Notes: generated by a model not told the origin, from the letters alone. 64,000 bases of DNA from Eonycteris spelaea (GCA_003508835.1 PUFA01000081.1:7936001-8000000), one strand, 5' to 3'; positions 1 to 12,384 are shown, numbered from the stretch's first letter. Made by a program: numbers and translations.

Positions 1-164
1 AGTCACAAAGCCTTGTTCGCATCTGTCCCTCCCCAGCACAGGGTCTGCAGCGGTTCCTTGGATCTGGGGACATCAGTGGCTACTCTGGAGATTTTCTTAG
101 AAGCCTCTGGGGAGATCTAGACAAGTTACCTTCAGGGACAGATGTGGGTAAAGAACTGGACCTA

Positions 165-250
165 ATAAAACTTTGAGCACCTACTGTGTGCCAGGCCCTA
201 CGATGGATCATGGAGATAAATGAGGTGGTCTTCCTGCGTTGAAGAGCTGC
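165..250 (-). repeat. L2/MIR 3'-end fragment, antisense
   Basis: Matches the 'TTTGAGCACCTACTGTGTGCCAG' type end shared by MIR and L2 (only part quoted). It is short and diverged. Confidence 0.4.
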
Positions 251-499
251 TCAAAGTCAAAGCCATACATTTCTTAAGAGCAGGAATGCTGTGTCTTCTG
301 GATCTCCGGTGCCCATGTAGTGAGGAACCTCTAGTAGGTACTTACCTCTTGTTTTTGATTGTGTGGCTTCTTAAGTGAGAGCCAGAGGCCACACAGGTAG
401 GGGCCAGAATTGGTCAGCTGTGTGCTGAGTGGGGCAGAGGGACAGGACAGGGACTGCTCCTTTTCTGTAGGCATCCCCAGACTGGCCTTTCTGCATGGT

Positions 500-610
500 T
501 GGACTTCCTTTCTGAAATTCCTGGGTGACCACGGACAACCCCTTTGCCCTCTCTGATCCTCAGTTTGCACATCTGCAAATTGGGCAGAGTGAGGGCTGTG
601 AGGGCTGCAA
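500..610 (+). repeat. MIR SINE fragment, sense
   Basis: Resembles the MIR core: a 'GTGACC...' block, then a 'CCTCAGTTTGCACATCTGCAA' style block. Confidence 0.45.
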
Positions 611-859
611 ACAAAACTATGTCTCCTAACCAACCCCAGCCCTGAATCTGGCATGTCACAGAGATTCCATAAATGTTTGAAAAGTGATCATTTGGAGGCA
701 ATTCAGCAGAAGGAAAGAGCGCGTTCCCCAAAGGTAGTTTCTGGTTCTTGTGGATTTAAATGTCACGCAAACCTCTAGCTCCTCCCCAGTATAGCTCCGG
801 TTTCCTGCCTTCCACTTTCTGGACCTCCAAAGCTTTTTCTCAGATTTTTCTACCCAGTG

Positions 860-965
860 AAAGCCACAAAACCCACCATTTCAGACACCTCTGTGTTATA
901 GATGGATAAACCAAGGCCTGCCGAGGAGTCCCAGGCCCATAGGTGCTAGGACCTGGAGCTTCTAA
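860..965 (-). repeat. MIR SINE fragment, antisense
   Basis: Antisense MIR core with a degraded 'TTATAGATGGATAAACCAAGG' block. Confidence 0.4.
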
Positions 966-1239
966 CCCCAAGCCAGCCCAGCTCCGCTCCGCTGTTGAGA
1001 AATTATTAAGTAGAGTTGGTGGAAGGGCTCTGGTTGCTGTGGCAACAGAGCCTGTGTCCTCAGGAGATAATGGCGTTGTACAAGGCAGAGTGATGTGTGT
1101 TGAATGCTGATTCGGAGCTGCTGGAGCGAACAAGTGAGAGAGCGGAGGGGACTGTATCTAGGGTTTGAGCTTCCCCAAAAAGGAGGCTCTGGGCTGGTGG
1201 GGCGGGGGCAGGTGCTAGGAAATGTGCTTTGTTCTATTC

Positions 1240-1385
1240 TTCCCATGACCTCGGCAGAAAGAGAGAATCACCTTCACTTCACGGAGGCACATAGTGAGGT
1301 GAAAAGAGGTAAAGTGACTCTTCCTCCCATGTCTCACAACTGGGCCAGAGGTGGGGTAAGATTTAAACTCCAAACTCTTGTGGAG
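1240..1385 (-). repeat. MIR SINE fragment, antisense
   Basis: Antisense MIR signature: 'GAGGTAAAGTGACT', then a degraded 'CACAACTGGGCCAGAGGTGG' block. Confidence 0.5.
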
Positions 1386-1584
1386 AGGGCCTGGAAATGG
1401 GCACTGTGAGGGGAGGGTGGTTGGTGGGGTACGGATGCAGAAGGGAGCCAATTTTGAGCCCTGCACTCAGAGCACCCAGATCTCTCCATAGGCTGTTGAG
1501 TGGCGTGTTTATGGAGATCTAATGGGCCAGGAGCGACAATTCCAGCACAGGAGGAGTAGGAGAACAGTAGGGTCACTTAGCTCC

Positions 1585-1805
1585 AAACATCAGCTTTGGT
1601 GCCAAAATCAAGGCCCACACTCCTGCTTCCTAGCTGTGTGACCCTGGGCTGATCACTTTACCTCTCTGAGCCTTAGTGTCCCCATTGCAAAATGGAGATA
1701 ATAACAGACTTACCTCATGAGGTTGTTGTAAGACCAAGTAAGGTAGGTAGAGCATCAAGCCCCCTCCTGGCCGGCAGCTCAGTCAAAAATCACTATTATT
1801 GTTAA
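1585..1805 (+). repeat. MIR SINE, nearly full length, sense
   Basis: Good MIR match in order: 'CTAGCTGTGTGACCCTGGGC', 'CCTCTCTGAGCCTTAGTG', 'AAAATGGAGATAATAAC', 'CTCATGAGGTTGTTGTAAG', then a degraded tail with ATTATTGTT. Confidence 0.85.
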
Positions 1806-2849
1806 CCAGGGAGAGAGGCTAGGAGAGGGGTCAGTCTACTCCCAACCATATATTGCTTCTAATTTATGGGTTGGAAGAGTGGAATGACTAAAGCAAGTAC
1901 AAGAACGATAACAGGCTCTTCATTCCAGGCTGGTGAATATCAGTAGAACAAATGAACAGTCCCCATCAACAAAAATATGCACAAATATTTTGATTTGGAA
2001 AGCATGATTGATGTTCCTGCAAATGTACTGTCCCTAAAAACCTCTGTTCAGCCCACACTAGGGGAAATTGTGTTTTTCTTCATGCCAGCTATCCAAATGA
2101 CCTCAAGCCTACAAACCCTTTTGAAAAATAACTGTTCTCACCCATATTTTCTGTCTCTTGCACAGCTGGTGCAATGTATTTACTTCCTAATCAGCGATTG
2201 GAGAGCATGGGGTTAACACCCTGAGAAACCCCAAAGTCCATCATTTGCATGCTGGCAGAGATGTGATGGGAGCTGGCAGACAACCCCATTCCATTTTGAA
2301 AGCAGAAAGAGGGTGCTGGACTCAGGCATTTAGCTGTTTCAAAAACAATGGTGAGAGCTGGGGTTCCGATTCCTTAAAGGCAAGCAACCATTTTGTTCGT
2401 TTCCCGCAAACCTGTCTAAGCCAGTCAACTCCCAGAGATAGCAACCTGCTTCTGGATTCTCAGAGAGGGAGGGCCATTTCTTCGCTGCTGATCCTGGGGC
2501 TGGATGACAGGGCCTGAAGCAATGAACCCAAGACCTTGGTTTCTGACACCTCCATTCTGTGCAGGCAAGAGAGGCATCAGGGACAAATGAAGACAGTTGA
2601 CATTTAACCAGGATTTGAATGAACATGCTAATTACAGGATAGGTACACATGTCCACTTTGGGAATCATGTTTAATGAACAATTGTTCTGAGAATTTGATT
2701 TGGTCAACATCTCCTAGTGGCTCCCACCATTCCCTTGTATTGATTGCTCATAGGTTAAGATAACTATAGCATTCTGCCAAGGGCTTTCCCCCCAGCTATT
2801 AAAAGAGAAGAAAAAGGAAAAAAGAATAATACTTGATCTAATCAGGTGA

Positions 2850-3050
2850 CATAATACCTGCCAGGTGCTGTTTTAACCACTTTACATATTCTCCCATTTA
2901 ATCCTCACAGTAGCCCTCAAAGTAGATATATATCACCTTTGTCTTAGACAGAGAGGTTAGGTGACTAACCTTTGCTAACACAGCACCTGATCTGAGACTC
3001 AGAACCAGGTTTTCTTGCCCTCGAGCTGGGGCCCTTTCCACTGCCTTATT
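2850..3050 (-). repeat. MIR SINE, antisense
   Basis: Antisense MIR order: 'GCCAGGTGCTGTTTTAACCA', 'TTTAATCCTCACAGTAGCCC', then 'GAGAGGTTAGGTGACT'. Confidence 0.8.
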
Positions 3051-3877
3051 CTGCTTGCCCCTATCGTGGCTGCTGACAAGTAAATCTCTGAATACCCCTT
3101 GAGTTTTGTTTATTGTTCATGGAACTTAAGAAAATTTGTTCATAAAATTCCATTTCCCCAAATCGGTAGATTATTCTCGTTATGTGGGATATTTACTTCA
3201 CAAATAAGGGGAGATTCACACTATAAAGATTCCTTTTGAAAGCTAAGTAAATGAATCAAGAATAGATCCTTGGCTAAAGTGAGCATTCATTCAGGTCTTT
3301 TAAAGAGAAAATCAGCCTACTCTTGTGGGAAATATTTGAAACCCTGGAATCTGACTCTTAATCGATTCTGAAAATACATGCCCTTCTCATTCTTGCAAAC
3401 TATCTTGAAGCAGTTCTCTCAACATTTTCTTAATCTAATTGAGCTTGTATTAAGAGAACAATAGAATTTGTTTCCCATATATAAAATTATAATATCGAAT
3501 GTGCTTTTATAAATGTCACCACCCCAAGAATTTTGCATATCCCCTAGGGAAGGGGCAACACTAACCTGGTCCTTCTTCTACCACTTAGGGAACGAGCTCT
3601 CTGTAGTGACTAGATAGTACCATGTATATTAGGATCTCAAATTCAAAGGCCATTGAGGACCATGCGGGTCACATAAATGAGTACAGAGGTTCAGGGACAC
3701 GATGCCAGTCATGGTGGGACTTGCAGTAAACTGGAAAATGCATACCCATACCCTCTCCCCGAAGCATGCAAATTTAAATTTTAAAATTCTAAGCTGATGC
3801 CACTCAGCCAAGCACATATGTGAGACCCATTTGGCCTTTGAGCCACTCGTTTGAGATCTGTGGTGGTTCTTCTTGTG

Positions 3878-3985
3878 ACTTTGTGTGATCTTGGGCAAGA
3901 TAGTATATCTTGGGGCTTAGCGTATTCACCTCTAGAATGGGGCTGATAAAGCCTGCAGAGTTGTCAAGAGGAGGAAATGGAGTCC
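3878..3985 (+). repeat. MIR SINE fragment, sense
   Basis: 'TTGTGTGATCTTGGGCAAG' followed by a degraded 'ACCTCTAGAATGGGGCTGAT' block is the MIR core. Confidence 0.5.
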
Positions 3986-5186
3986 CAGGTATGACCACTT
4001 GATAAGAAACCATGGAGATGCCCAGGGCCACCATCACCGAAGTGCCATTCTCTGACACAGAGTCAGCTCCGTTTGGGCTGTGCATCTGCATGTGATTTAG
4101 TAGACTGTCATTTAGTTCAGCCAATCTCCGCAGTATTATTTTTTTTCTTTTTCTCAAATCTGAGATCTTAAAAGGCCTTTATCCTAATGTTTCTCTGAGC
4201 CTTTCAATTACATCTTGAACAGGAGAGAACATTTAACTTCCCTGTTTTCTTACAAGTATGTCTTAAAAGGCAGAGAGCAATGCCAAAGAATGCCAGGTGG
4301 CCATCATGTCACTTTTATTTTCTGATCTGACTTAATCCTTTCCAGTCATTTGAGTCAGGGATCTTTTCAGAGGTGTCCCATGGAACAGAAATCCTTGAGA
4401 ATTCCCTATACTAGCCAAAAGAAGGCAGGAAGAAAGAAGCAACCTGGAACAGGACTGTGAGTGTGCAGAGGCTGAGAACCTTGACCAACTCCACTGTGGG
4501 TTCCTGCTATGCCCAGTTCAGGAAACATTCTCAAAAGGTGTCTTGAGCTCTCTGTGGAAGGCCCAAACTGATAGGCTGGCCCACAGTAAATCCCTTTAGA
4601 ATCGACTGAAGGAAGTCAGTGGGGAGGCCTTGCAACCTGGGTTCCAAGCTCGGCTCCTCAACCACTAGCAACCTTGCCCTCCTCCAACCACAGGTTTCTT
4701 ATTATTAAACTATAGGCTCACTCCTTCCCTCCTTGGGGTTATGCGAAGTTTCCGTGAGATCACAGAGTATCTGTGTTCCTCCTGGGCTTCCTTTCCCTGT
4801 TACTCTGCTACTCCTCTCTTCCTGTCTTCCTCTCTCTTCTCCCTCCATTTGCCTTCACTCTTCTTTTCTCTTCCTGCTTCCTGCCGTCCTCTCTCCCACC
4901 TTTCCAGTGCTCCGCTCTCCCCATCCCTTCCCACTCCTAAGCATCCATGTATGGGCTGTGCTTTAAACCCCTCCCACCAGCTACACCCACTGGAGTGCAG
5001 AATCTGCCCTGGTGCCAGCCAAGGAGGTGATCTCTGGAGCTTGCCTTACAGGAGGCAATCAGGAGCCCACTCTCAGAGTGCGTGCCTCTCTTCCCAACCC
5101 TGTGACCTTGTGGTAGTGCCCAGAACTAGCTATGGTGGGAGCATTCACACCACAGAAATCACCAGATGCCCCAACTCTGGCCTTTT

Positions 5187-5292
5187 TTCTCTTCTCTTCT
5201 CTCCTCTTCTCTCCTCTTCTCTCCTCTCCTCTCCTCTCCTCTCCTCTCCTCTCCTCTCCTCTCCTCTCCTCTCCTCTCCTCTCTTCTCTTTC
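5187..5292 (+). repeat. CT-rich array, (CTCCT)n with CTTCT variants
   Basis: Pure pyrimidine strand for more than 100 bases. 5221-5280 is twelve perfect CTCCT copies, and copies with TTCT variants come first. A looser pyrimidine-rich stretch lies at 4790-4930. Open frames across it (poly Ser/Leu, or Glu/Arg on the other strand) are repeat artefacts. Confidence 0.97.
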
Positions 5293-5754
5293 CTGAGAGC
5301 TCCTCCTTAAACACTGGCACATCACTGCTTTGGAGACCAGTGGCACTTTCTCTGAAACAGACATTTCTTGAAGACTGGTAATAACAACATCACCTATCAC
5401 AGAGGGTAGAATTTAAAAGACCACATATTCGTCTAGCACTGTTTGAGATGCTGAAGGAGAAGTAAGAAGCAGTTTAAGACCCAGGTCCTTTTAGTACAGA
5501 GGTGACAAAGTAGCTAGGGAGATAGGATAGAAAAATTAGTTATTAATCAGGAAAGAAGCCAAGCTGTGTAGTGACTGGGTCTTCTCCATTGCCCTCACCA
5601 CGGTCCCAGTTCAGGTGCTGTCCTCCTGTCCCCCTCCTACACCCCCAGATAGCTGCCAGGCTCTTGCAAAATCATCATCCCATGAGATCTCCCCACCTAA
5701 AAGGTTCCAATGGCCCCAGCCTCCCCCAATGCCCATAGTGGGGAGGGGTGGTTG

Positions 5755-5890
5755 GAAAAATGGGCTTTGGAATCAAGCTGCAGTCTCCTGGACCTGGGAC
5801 CCTGGGCAAATTGCTTTTCTTCTTGAGCCTCAATTTCTACACCTGTGCAGCAGGGCGTCGTGGCAGTTAAAGACGATCAGCCATGAATTC
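5755..5890 (+). repeat. MIR SINE fragment, sense
   Basis: Has 'GGACCCTGGGCAAATTGCTT', then 'GAGCCTCAATTTCTACACCT', as in the MIR core. Confidence 0.55.
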
Positions 5891-6609
5891 GCTAAACATA
5901 ATGATCACTTAATAATCATCCTGTGTGATCATTGTTCTATTACAGGATGCAATGCACCCCCTTTTCCTGCATCCAAAGCCCTGTACTGCTACTGGCCATC
6001 TCACAGCCACTCTCCCTAAGTCACCCCAGATTCGAGCCAACCAAGCCGGGCACCTCGCTGTCTCAAAGTACATTATACATGTTCATCCTATTCTTTGTGC
6101 CTGGAAAGAACCAGAAGCAGGTAGGCTTGTGATTAAGAACAAGGATTATAGTCCTGCTTCACTAGCTGTGATTACGAAAAGAATGTCCCTACTTCTGTCC
6201 CCTTTCCTCCAGCCCAAATGCCATCCTCTCCCTGTTGCTTGCCTGAACGCAGGCCCCGTTGGTAGGGTGCCATCACTCCTTCCCTGGTCTATGGAAGAAC
6301 TTACCATGTGGATGTTGGTTCCATGGCCCGTCTCCCAGATGTTCTGAGAGCTTAATGGCGGCAGAACGCAGATTCCAACTGCATCTCTATCCCTCTGCAC
6401 CCAGCATGGGACCTGGCTCCCTGGAGGTGCATGGTTGATGAGGTCGGATTGGATTGAAAACTGCTGTGACAAAACGAGGAGCTCATTTGGGTGTTGCAGG
6501 CAATTAAGGGCCAGACCAGATGTTTGCGAACCACTGTGTGAGCAAGACAAACAAGATGAGATGAGAAGGAGGATGGAAGTCAAAAGACATACTGCAAGTC
6601 AGAGTCTGA

Positions 6610-6725
6610 CTACTCTCTTTGCACATGGAAGGAAACCAACATACAGAGACGGGAAATGACTGGCTCAAGATCACACAGCTAGTAAAGTGTGGATCAAGTA
6701 TTAAACCAAGGTCTGTGGACTCCAA
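6610..6725 (-). repeat. MIR SINE fragment, antisense
   Basis: 'CTCAAGATCACACAGCTAGT', followed by a degraded 'ACCAAGGTCTGTGGACTCC', is typical antisense MIR. Confidence 0.65.
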
Positions 6726-7204
6726 AATCTCAAGCTGACTGTGCTTCTTCCTCTCCTGTAAGCCGCTAGAAAGGCCTTCTCCCTGCAGATGGGGCCCTCA
6801 GGTTGTACCTCCTGGCCGCTGCAACCATAGGCAATGTTTGCAGTTGGAACAGAGCGGGGACTCCCTGAGGGTTGCCACCCCTTGGGGCTGGCTGCCTCCT
6901 GGGGACTCTAATGAGAGCCCCCAGCCCCAGCAGCTTGGTGAGAACTGCCCAGCCTGGACCCCACGTGACCTCTCATTGGCTCCTGGAACACCTGCAGGGT
7001 CTGCCCAGTACAACCATGGGCCTTTCCTAGAGCCAGCGCTCAGAGGGTCCAGTGCCAGCAGCCTCTCTGCGCTTCTCAAAAAGAGCAGCAGGCCTTATCC
7101 TTGTGGGGATTCGTCCTAGAGGTAATTGCCGGCTGGAAATGAGCTACTCTTACCCCCAAGGTGAAGCTTGGGATTTCCAGAGGCACTCCACTAGAGCTAT
7201 CCGA

Positions 7205-7415
7205 GTCGGATGGTTAAGAGCAGGGGCTCAGGAGCCCAGCTGCCTGGGTTCATGTTGTCGCCCTCCTAGTTCCTAGCTGAAAGACCTTTGACAAGTCATT
7301 TTACCTTTATGTGCCTCAGTTTACCCATAAGTAAAATTGGAGGGGTCGATAATAGAAGGTTAATATACATAAAGCAGTTAGAACAGGCCTTGGCATGTTA
7401 GTAAGTGCCTGGCTC
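7205..7415 (+). repeat. MIR SINE, sense
   Basis: 'GATGGTTAAGAGCAGGGGCT', 'GCTGCCTGGGTTCA', 'GTGCCTCAGTTTACCCATAA' and 'CTTGGCATGTTAGTAAGTGC' follow the MIR order. Confidence 0.8.
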
Positions 7416-7884
7416 ACTTTCTTCACTCATTCTGAGCTCTCCTTTCTCTTTCCTTCTTTGTTAATGAAAAGTTGGGGATTGTTTTGTGTTTTTCTTGTGC
7501 GACCACAGAAGAAAGAGAATCATGACTCCTGGAGTTCATTTCACTTCCGGATGGCTCTAGTAAGCTCCAGGATTTATAAAGCTGACTTTTTCTTCTCACT
7601 CTGGTGGTTGAGATGGGGTGCCCTTGAACTTTCTCCTATGTTCTGTTTTTGGAGGCATCCCCAAAAACTGATTTCCAGGCTCTCAGAGGCTGCAAGCAGA
7701 GGGAAAGAGCAGGAGCCTCCATTTCTTCATGTGTCATGGGGCTGCGAGGCCAGCAGAACTCATGTCTATGCAGTCACATCTCTCCCCCTTTGTAACACAG
7801 CAGGCAGGCTCAGATAGGTCATAAGGCCACATCTAAAGGCTTTAGAGAATTTCACATGAGCCAGTGTCTGGGAGGTACCTGCTG

Positions 7885-8165
7885 GGTAATCAGATACCAC
7901 CAGCCTGATTCAGAGGACCTGTGTTAAATCCTGTGTGACCTTAGCTAACTCATTTGAACTCTCTGAGCTCAGTACCATCATGTGCAAAATGGAACTAATA
8001 ATAACTTTAGCTTCAATATATTTAGCTCTTGCTGGGCTCGGCACAGTGCTACAAAATTCAAATCTAGCCCTCGAACAATGAGGTGATTACTATTGGCCCC
8101 ATTTCCTGATGAAGAAACAAATACCTGAAAAAATAAGTAACTTACTTGAAAGTCACACTGGAATA
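7885..8165. repeat. Two MIR fragments in opposite directions
   Basis: 7885-8005 is sense MIR ('CTGTGTGACCTTAGCTAACT', 'TGCAAAATGGAACTAATAAT'). 8020-8165 is antisense MIR ('GCTCGGCACAGTGCTAC', 'CCCCATTTCCTGATGAAGAA', 'GTAACTTACTTGAAAGTCAC'). Confidence 0.6.
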
Positions 8166-8354
8166 TTGTAAAGAGTAGGCATTCAATAAATGCTCCTGAG
8201 AAATGCACTTGGGTCTGTAAATTACATCTCAGGTATGTTGAGGCAGCTGAGGGGTTTACACCAAGATGTGGAGCTGCTTTCCATCATCTCTTGGGTAAGT
8301 GGGTACAGTAGGCCAAGAGTTGCAGTGGTGGGGGATCTGTAAGGATACCATTTG

Positions 8355-8430
8355 CATGCTGTGTGATCTTGGGCCAGCCACCAGCCTTCTCCAGGCCTTT
8401 TTCTTCATCTGTAAACTGCCGGTGTAGACC
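8355..8430 (+). repeat. MIR SINE fragment, sense
   Basis: 'GCTGTGTGATCTTGGGCCAG' and 'TTCTTCATCTGTAAACTG' match the MIR core. Confidence 0.5.
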
Positions 8431-8847
8431 AAGTGTAATGATGCGGCACAGAACAAGTCTGTACCAGGAAGGAGGCTGCATAGCTCCTGGCCCCAAGCCC
8501 CACTGGCTGAGAGTCCAGGAATGAGGGCCTGCCATCTAGACCTGCAGTTTCTGTTTTACCTGTAGCTTGCACCCTGGCAAAGATTGACTCCTCAGTCCCT
8601 GACTGGGCTTAGGCCTCTAAGGCTAAATTCCTGAGGTCTTTAAGACCCTGTCCAGCTGCCCCTTCTCCATCAGGCAATGCATGACAAGGGCTTCCCACAG
8701 CACCTGTCATCCACCTGCACAGTTCCAGCTTCCTCTCACCTTCCGCATCTGATCGTCAGCCATTAATTGGCCCTCACATTTATACAACGCTTTTCAATTA
8801 CAAAGCACTTCTGTGGCCATTCATCTCTTTGAATGGCACTCTAAGCT

Positions 8848-9040
8848 GCTATTTATTGAGCACTTCCTGTGTGCCAGGCCCTCTGCTTTCACTGGCCTCT
8901 TTCCGTGCATTATCTCCCTTCAGAGTTTCACAACAATCCTGTGAAGGAGAGGGGTCCGTATTTACAGATGATAAAATAGACTCAGCAAGCTAAAACTCTG
9001 GCCCCGGCCACACAGGGATTTGAATCAAGCTCTGTGAAAT
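8848..9040 (-). repeat. MIR SINE, antisense
   Basis: 'TATTTATTGAGCACTTCCTG', 'TTTCACAACAATCCTGTGAA' and a degraded 'TTTACAGATGATAAAATAGA' lie in antisense MIR order. Confidence 0.75.
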
Positions 9041-9074
9041 AATCCGGGTCATTCCTACTCTGCAGCTCTGGAGC

Positions 9075-9225
9075 TGCCGTGCGCACTGGCATCACTGGGA
9101 TCTTGTTCCAATGCAGCTTCTGATTCATGGTCTAGAGGGAGGCCTAAAATTCTGCATTTCTAGCAGGCTTCCATGTGATGCCAATTCTGCCCCTGAGAGA
9201 ACCACACTGTGAGTAGCAAGGCTCT
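9075..9225. mobile_element. MER5/MER20-like hAT-Charlie relic
   Basis: 'CTTCTGATTCATGGTCTAGA', then 'TAAAATTCTGCATTTCTAGC', and an 'AGAACCACACTG' end resemble this non-autonomous DNA-transposon group. The subfamily is not resolved. Confidence 0.55.
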
Positions 9226-9261
9226 GAATCACTAAGCCATTGAGGCTCCTTTGTAATAGCC

Positions 9262-9400
9262 CCAGGCTCCAAGCCTCAGTTTACTTCTCTGTCGGATGGG
9301 TGGCTTGGCCGTCGGCGTACAGAAATGGAATGAGGACTGGATGTTATAGCGCCTGTGAAATGCCTGGCACACAAGTGGTACTCAGTAAATGCTGGCTGAT
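9262..9400 (+). repeat. MIR SINE fragment, sense
   Basis: 'AAGCCTCAGTTTACTTCTCT' and 'ATGCCTGGCACACAAGTGGT' with 'CTCAGTAAATGCTGGC' match the MIR 3' half. Confidence 0.6.
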
Positions 9401-9439
9401 GGGCGCTGGCATGGGCCTGGCACAACAGATGCTCAGTAA

Positions 9440-9660
9440 AGCCTCGTTCAATTGATTGAGCCTAGCGCTTTTCCCTTAAGTACAGAATAAACTGCATTAT
9501 GTTGCCTCTTGGAATGAAGCCAAGCCCAATATTAATTTTTTTCCTGAACCACAGTTTCAGAAAGCAATAAAAGCGAGTAGAGTGATTGCAGTCTGAAGCA
9601 AACCTCTGTAATTTATGTAATTACAGACCAGGAGCAAAACAAAGCAGGGAGTGAGCACAG
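9440..9660. promoter_or_regulatory. Non-repetitive AT-rich block with homeodomain-like sites (weak)
   Basis: Contains TTCAATTGATTGAG, AATATTAATTTTT and a near-palindrome GTAATTTATGTAATTAC at about 9608-9624. No recognised repeat covers it. A conserved regulatory element is possible but unproven. Confidence 0.25.
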
Positions 9661-10109
9661 CGTCATAGGAGGGAACGGGGGCTCTACTCTCAGGCCCAAT
9701 GCTCCCCTCCTGCCTCCTCATATCTTCATGGCACCTCAGTCACTTCAAGTGGGTTCTGAGCCCAGTCCTGGCCCTGGACAATGGCAGCCTTGAGACTCTG
9801 GCCTTGGCCTTTTGGCCTCTGCCGAAGTCTCCACCCCATGCAGTGCCTGTCCGGACCTCTGATGTAATGGGACAGAGGGGGATTGTCCAAGGGGCTGCCA
9901 CATACTCCCCTCCCTCCAGCCTGCCATCTGGCCTAGGGTTGGGCCACTCGTAGACAATGTGCCAGCAAGGCCTACAGGCCCCGCCTCCAAAACAGATCCC
10001 CAGTGCCACTCTTTACCACCTCTGCCCTAGGCCGCCACCTCTCAAGTCACCATTATCTCTCTGTCTCTTCATGAACCACCTTGCTTCCACCCTTGCCCCT
10101 TGGCAGCCT

Positions 10110-10420
10110 CTTCTGTGCAGCCCGAGTGAGACTCACAGGTGTAAGTCAGGTCACCCCCACAACTTAAACCCTCCAGTTTTTCCCATCCTTTTTAGAATAA
10201 AGTCCAAACACCTTGCAATGGTCTCTGAGACCTTGTGTGATCTGGCCCCTGCCTGCCTCTGACTAGCTCTGTGTCCTATTGCATTGGACTGTAGCCTGGG
10301 CCTCCATGCTCTCTCTCAGACAAGCCAAGCTTATCCCTGCCTTTGGGCCTTTGCACTTGCTCTTTCTTCTGTTTGAAGTACTGTATCCCAGAGAGTCAGA
10401 TTTCTAGCTCCTAATTCAAA
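10110..10420 (+). mobile_element. L2 LINE 3' fragment, sense
   Basis: 'GAATAAAGTCCAAACACCTT', 'CTTGTGTGATCTGGCCCCTG' and 'GGGCCTTTGCACTTGCT' appear in the order seen in the L2 3' region. Confidence 0.75.
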
Positions 10421-10689
10421 CTGAAAAAAAAATTTTTGTTCAGGCCAAATAGAATAAGCCCAAGGGCCAATTTTGACCCCTTTTGCCACTCTGATCTAGA
10501 GCTTCGAAACTCCACATATTCTTTTTTCTTACAAGGCATCTCCTCATTCAAGGATTGGCAGAAGTATTCTTTCTGCTTGCTTTGGCCTGTTTTATCGATG
10601 GCTTTAGGACCTGGTCACAGAAAGCACATGAGGAAGGATGGGTATCATGGGAACATTTTTATCACCTTCCTGCCTCGTGCCTCTTTAAC

Positions 10690-11185
10690 TCCTTCCCAGA
10701 GCCCCCTGAATGAGTCATCTTCTACAACACGAATCCAATCACGTTCTCACCCCTGCTCCGTCCTTGCAGTTGTCCCCGAGTTCCTTAGCCTGGCTTTCAA
10801 GGCCCTTCACAAACTGACCTTCCTAGCTTCAAACCTCCCTACTTTAGTTCATGCCATTTCCCTCCACTTGGGATGCCCTTCCCTCTTTTTGAGCCTGACA
10901 AACACCTAGTCACCCTTCAAAACCCAGTTCCTATGTCCCCTCATCTGGGATACCCTCTTTGGATTAACTCATTTCTTCTAGGCCTACAGTGTCTTATTCA
11001 CACACCCTTGCAGCTCTTATCACACGGCATTACGACTAGCTATAAGCAGAGATATTTCTCCTTCTAGGCTGTGACCTTGTCAAGGTCAGAGACCTTGTCT
11101 TATTAATCCTTGCCCGAGTGTGTCCAGCCCAGCTCCAATGGACACATTAGGATCTCAATAAGTGTTTACAATATTGAATCCTTCT
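10690..11185 (+). mobile_element. L2 LINE 3' fragment, sense
   Basis: 'CTTTCAAGGCCCTTCACAAA', 'CACCCTTCAAAACCCAGTTC', 'AGGTCAGAGACCTTGTCTTA' and an 'ATCTCAATAAGTGTTT' end follow the L2 3' order. A short L2/MIR-like tail also lies at 11270-11315. Confidence 0.75.
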
Positions 11186-12247
11186 GCTGGCCCCTGTTAG
11201 TTCACTGATTCAAACTCTGGCGTAGTTCAGAATGCAAAGTGCTTGAACCAGTTATTCCATTGCCATTTCAGCACAGAGCATGTTCTCAGTAAATACATGT
11301 TGAATGAATAAAGGAGGGAATGAGCAGGCGAGTGACTACAGAGAGCTTGTCGCTTGTGGTGTCACGTTAACTTTGCTCTTTTAAACATTGCTTGGGCGGA
11401 ATTCAGTTAATCGTGGCATGTTAAGGACCTGGAGGACTGTGGAGCTAGGTGCTCAGCCTGCAGAATATTGTCACCTGATGAGGAAGAACTGGAAGACTCT
11501 GGAAGAAGGCCTTGGAAAAATGCCCCAGATCACGGCATGGTGAGAGGCTTTCCTTCCACCCACTCCGCCAGCAGCTGAAGATGAGCTGCAGACTGGCACT
11601 CAGAGCAGGGAGACTGTGGTCCTATCGCAGCCGACCCACAGAAAACCCGACATGGAGCCACCCCTGCTCTGCGAAGCACAGGAGCCTGTTTTAGAAACGG
11701 GGAGGGAACAATGGTAAAAGGTTAGTTCTGCTTCAGAGGTCATTAATTTTCTGGAAAGATAGCCAGGTTCCCTTGCCATGAACTTGCATATGCCTGTGTT
11801 TTCCATGTGCTATTTTTCATGAGAGAGAGGAGCATGTGTCAGGAATTAAAATTCTCATGCAGCTATGCCCCTAGAGTGCATGAGTGAGGCACCTTCTGGA
11901 ACCCCTCTATGTAAGCCCTGGATCCCAAGGCTTTTCACTAACAGGGCTCCCTTTATCCTTTTCCTCCCATCATCTAGATTTTGGGAATTTTTTTTCTTAC
12001 CAGACTTTTTAAGAGAATGATTCTTTATTATTATTATTATTAACCAAGCACATAAACGTACCACTTCTAGCGAGACCAAAGTGGTCTGATTAGTTAAACC
12101 ACTCTGAACTGGTATAAAAAGAGCCAAAGCAAAGGACTTGACATTTTTATTAGCTAGTATTTCCCATGGCAACTAAAAGGACGATATCCATGGGGCTTTG
12201 AAAATGCTGAAAGATGCTGAAGGGCCTGAATAGTGAACTTTCACTAA

Positions 12248-12282
12248 ATGTTAGCTGCTATCATCATCATCGTCATCATCAC
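12248..12282 (+). repeat. Short imperfect (ATC)n
   Basis: 'ATCATCATCATCGTCATCAT' trinucleotide run. A separate short ATT run lies at about 12027-12041. Confidence 0.8.
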
Positions 12283-12384
12283 TGTTATAGCCTCTGGGAA
12301 GCTGTGAATACCAGATTAAGAACCACAATCCATACATAGACGGTAACAATCACAATGATGACAATGGCAGAGATCCCTAAGCCC

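Noticed and set aside
4741..5310. 189-residue open frame on the + strand and 113-residue frame on the - strand
   Set aside because: Both run through the CTCCT array and give low-complexity Ser/Leu or Glu/Arg repeats. There is no homology and no splice context.
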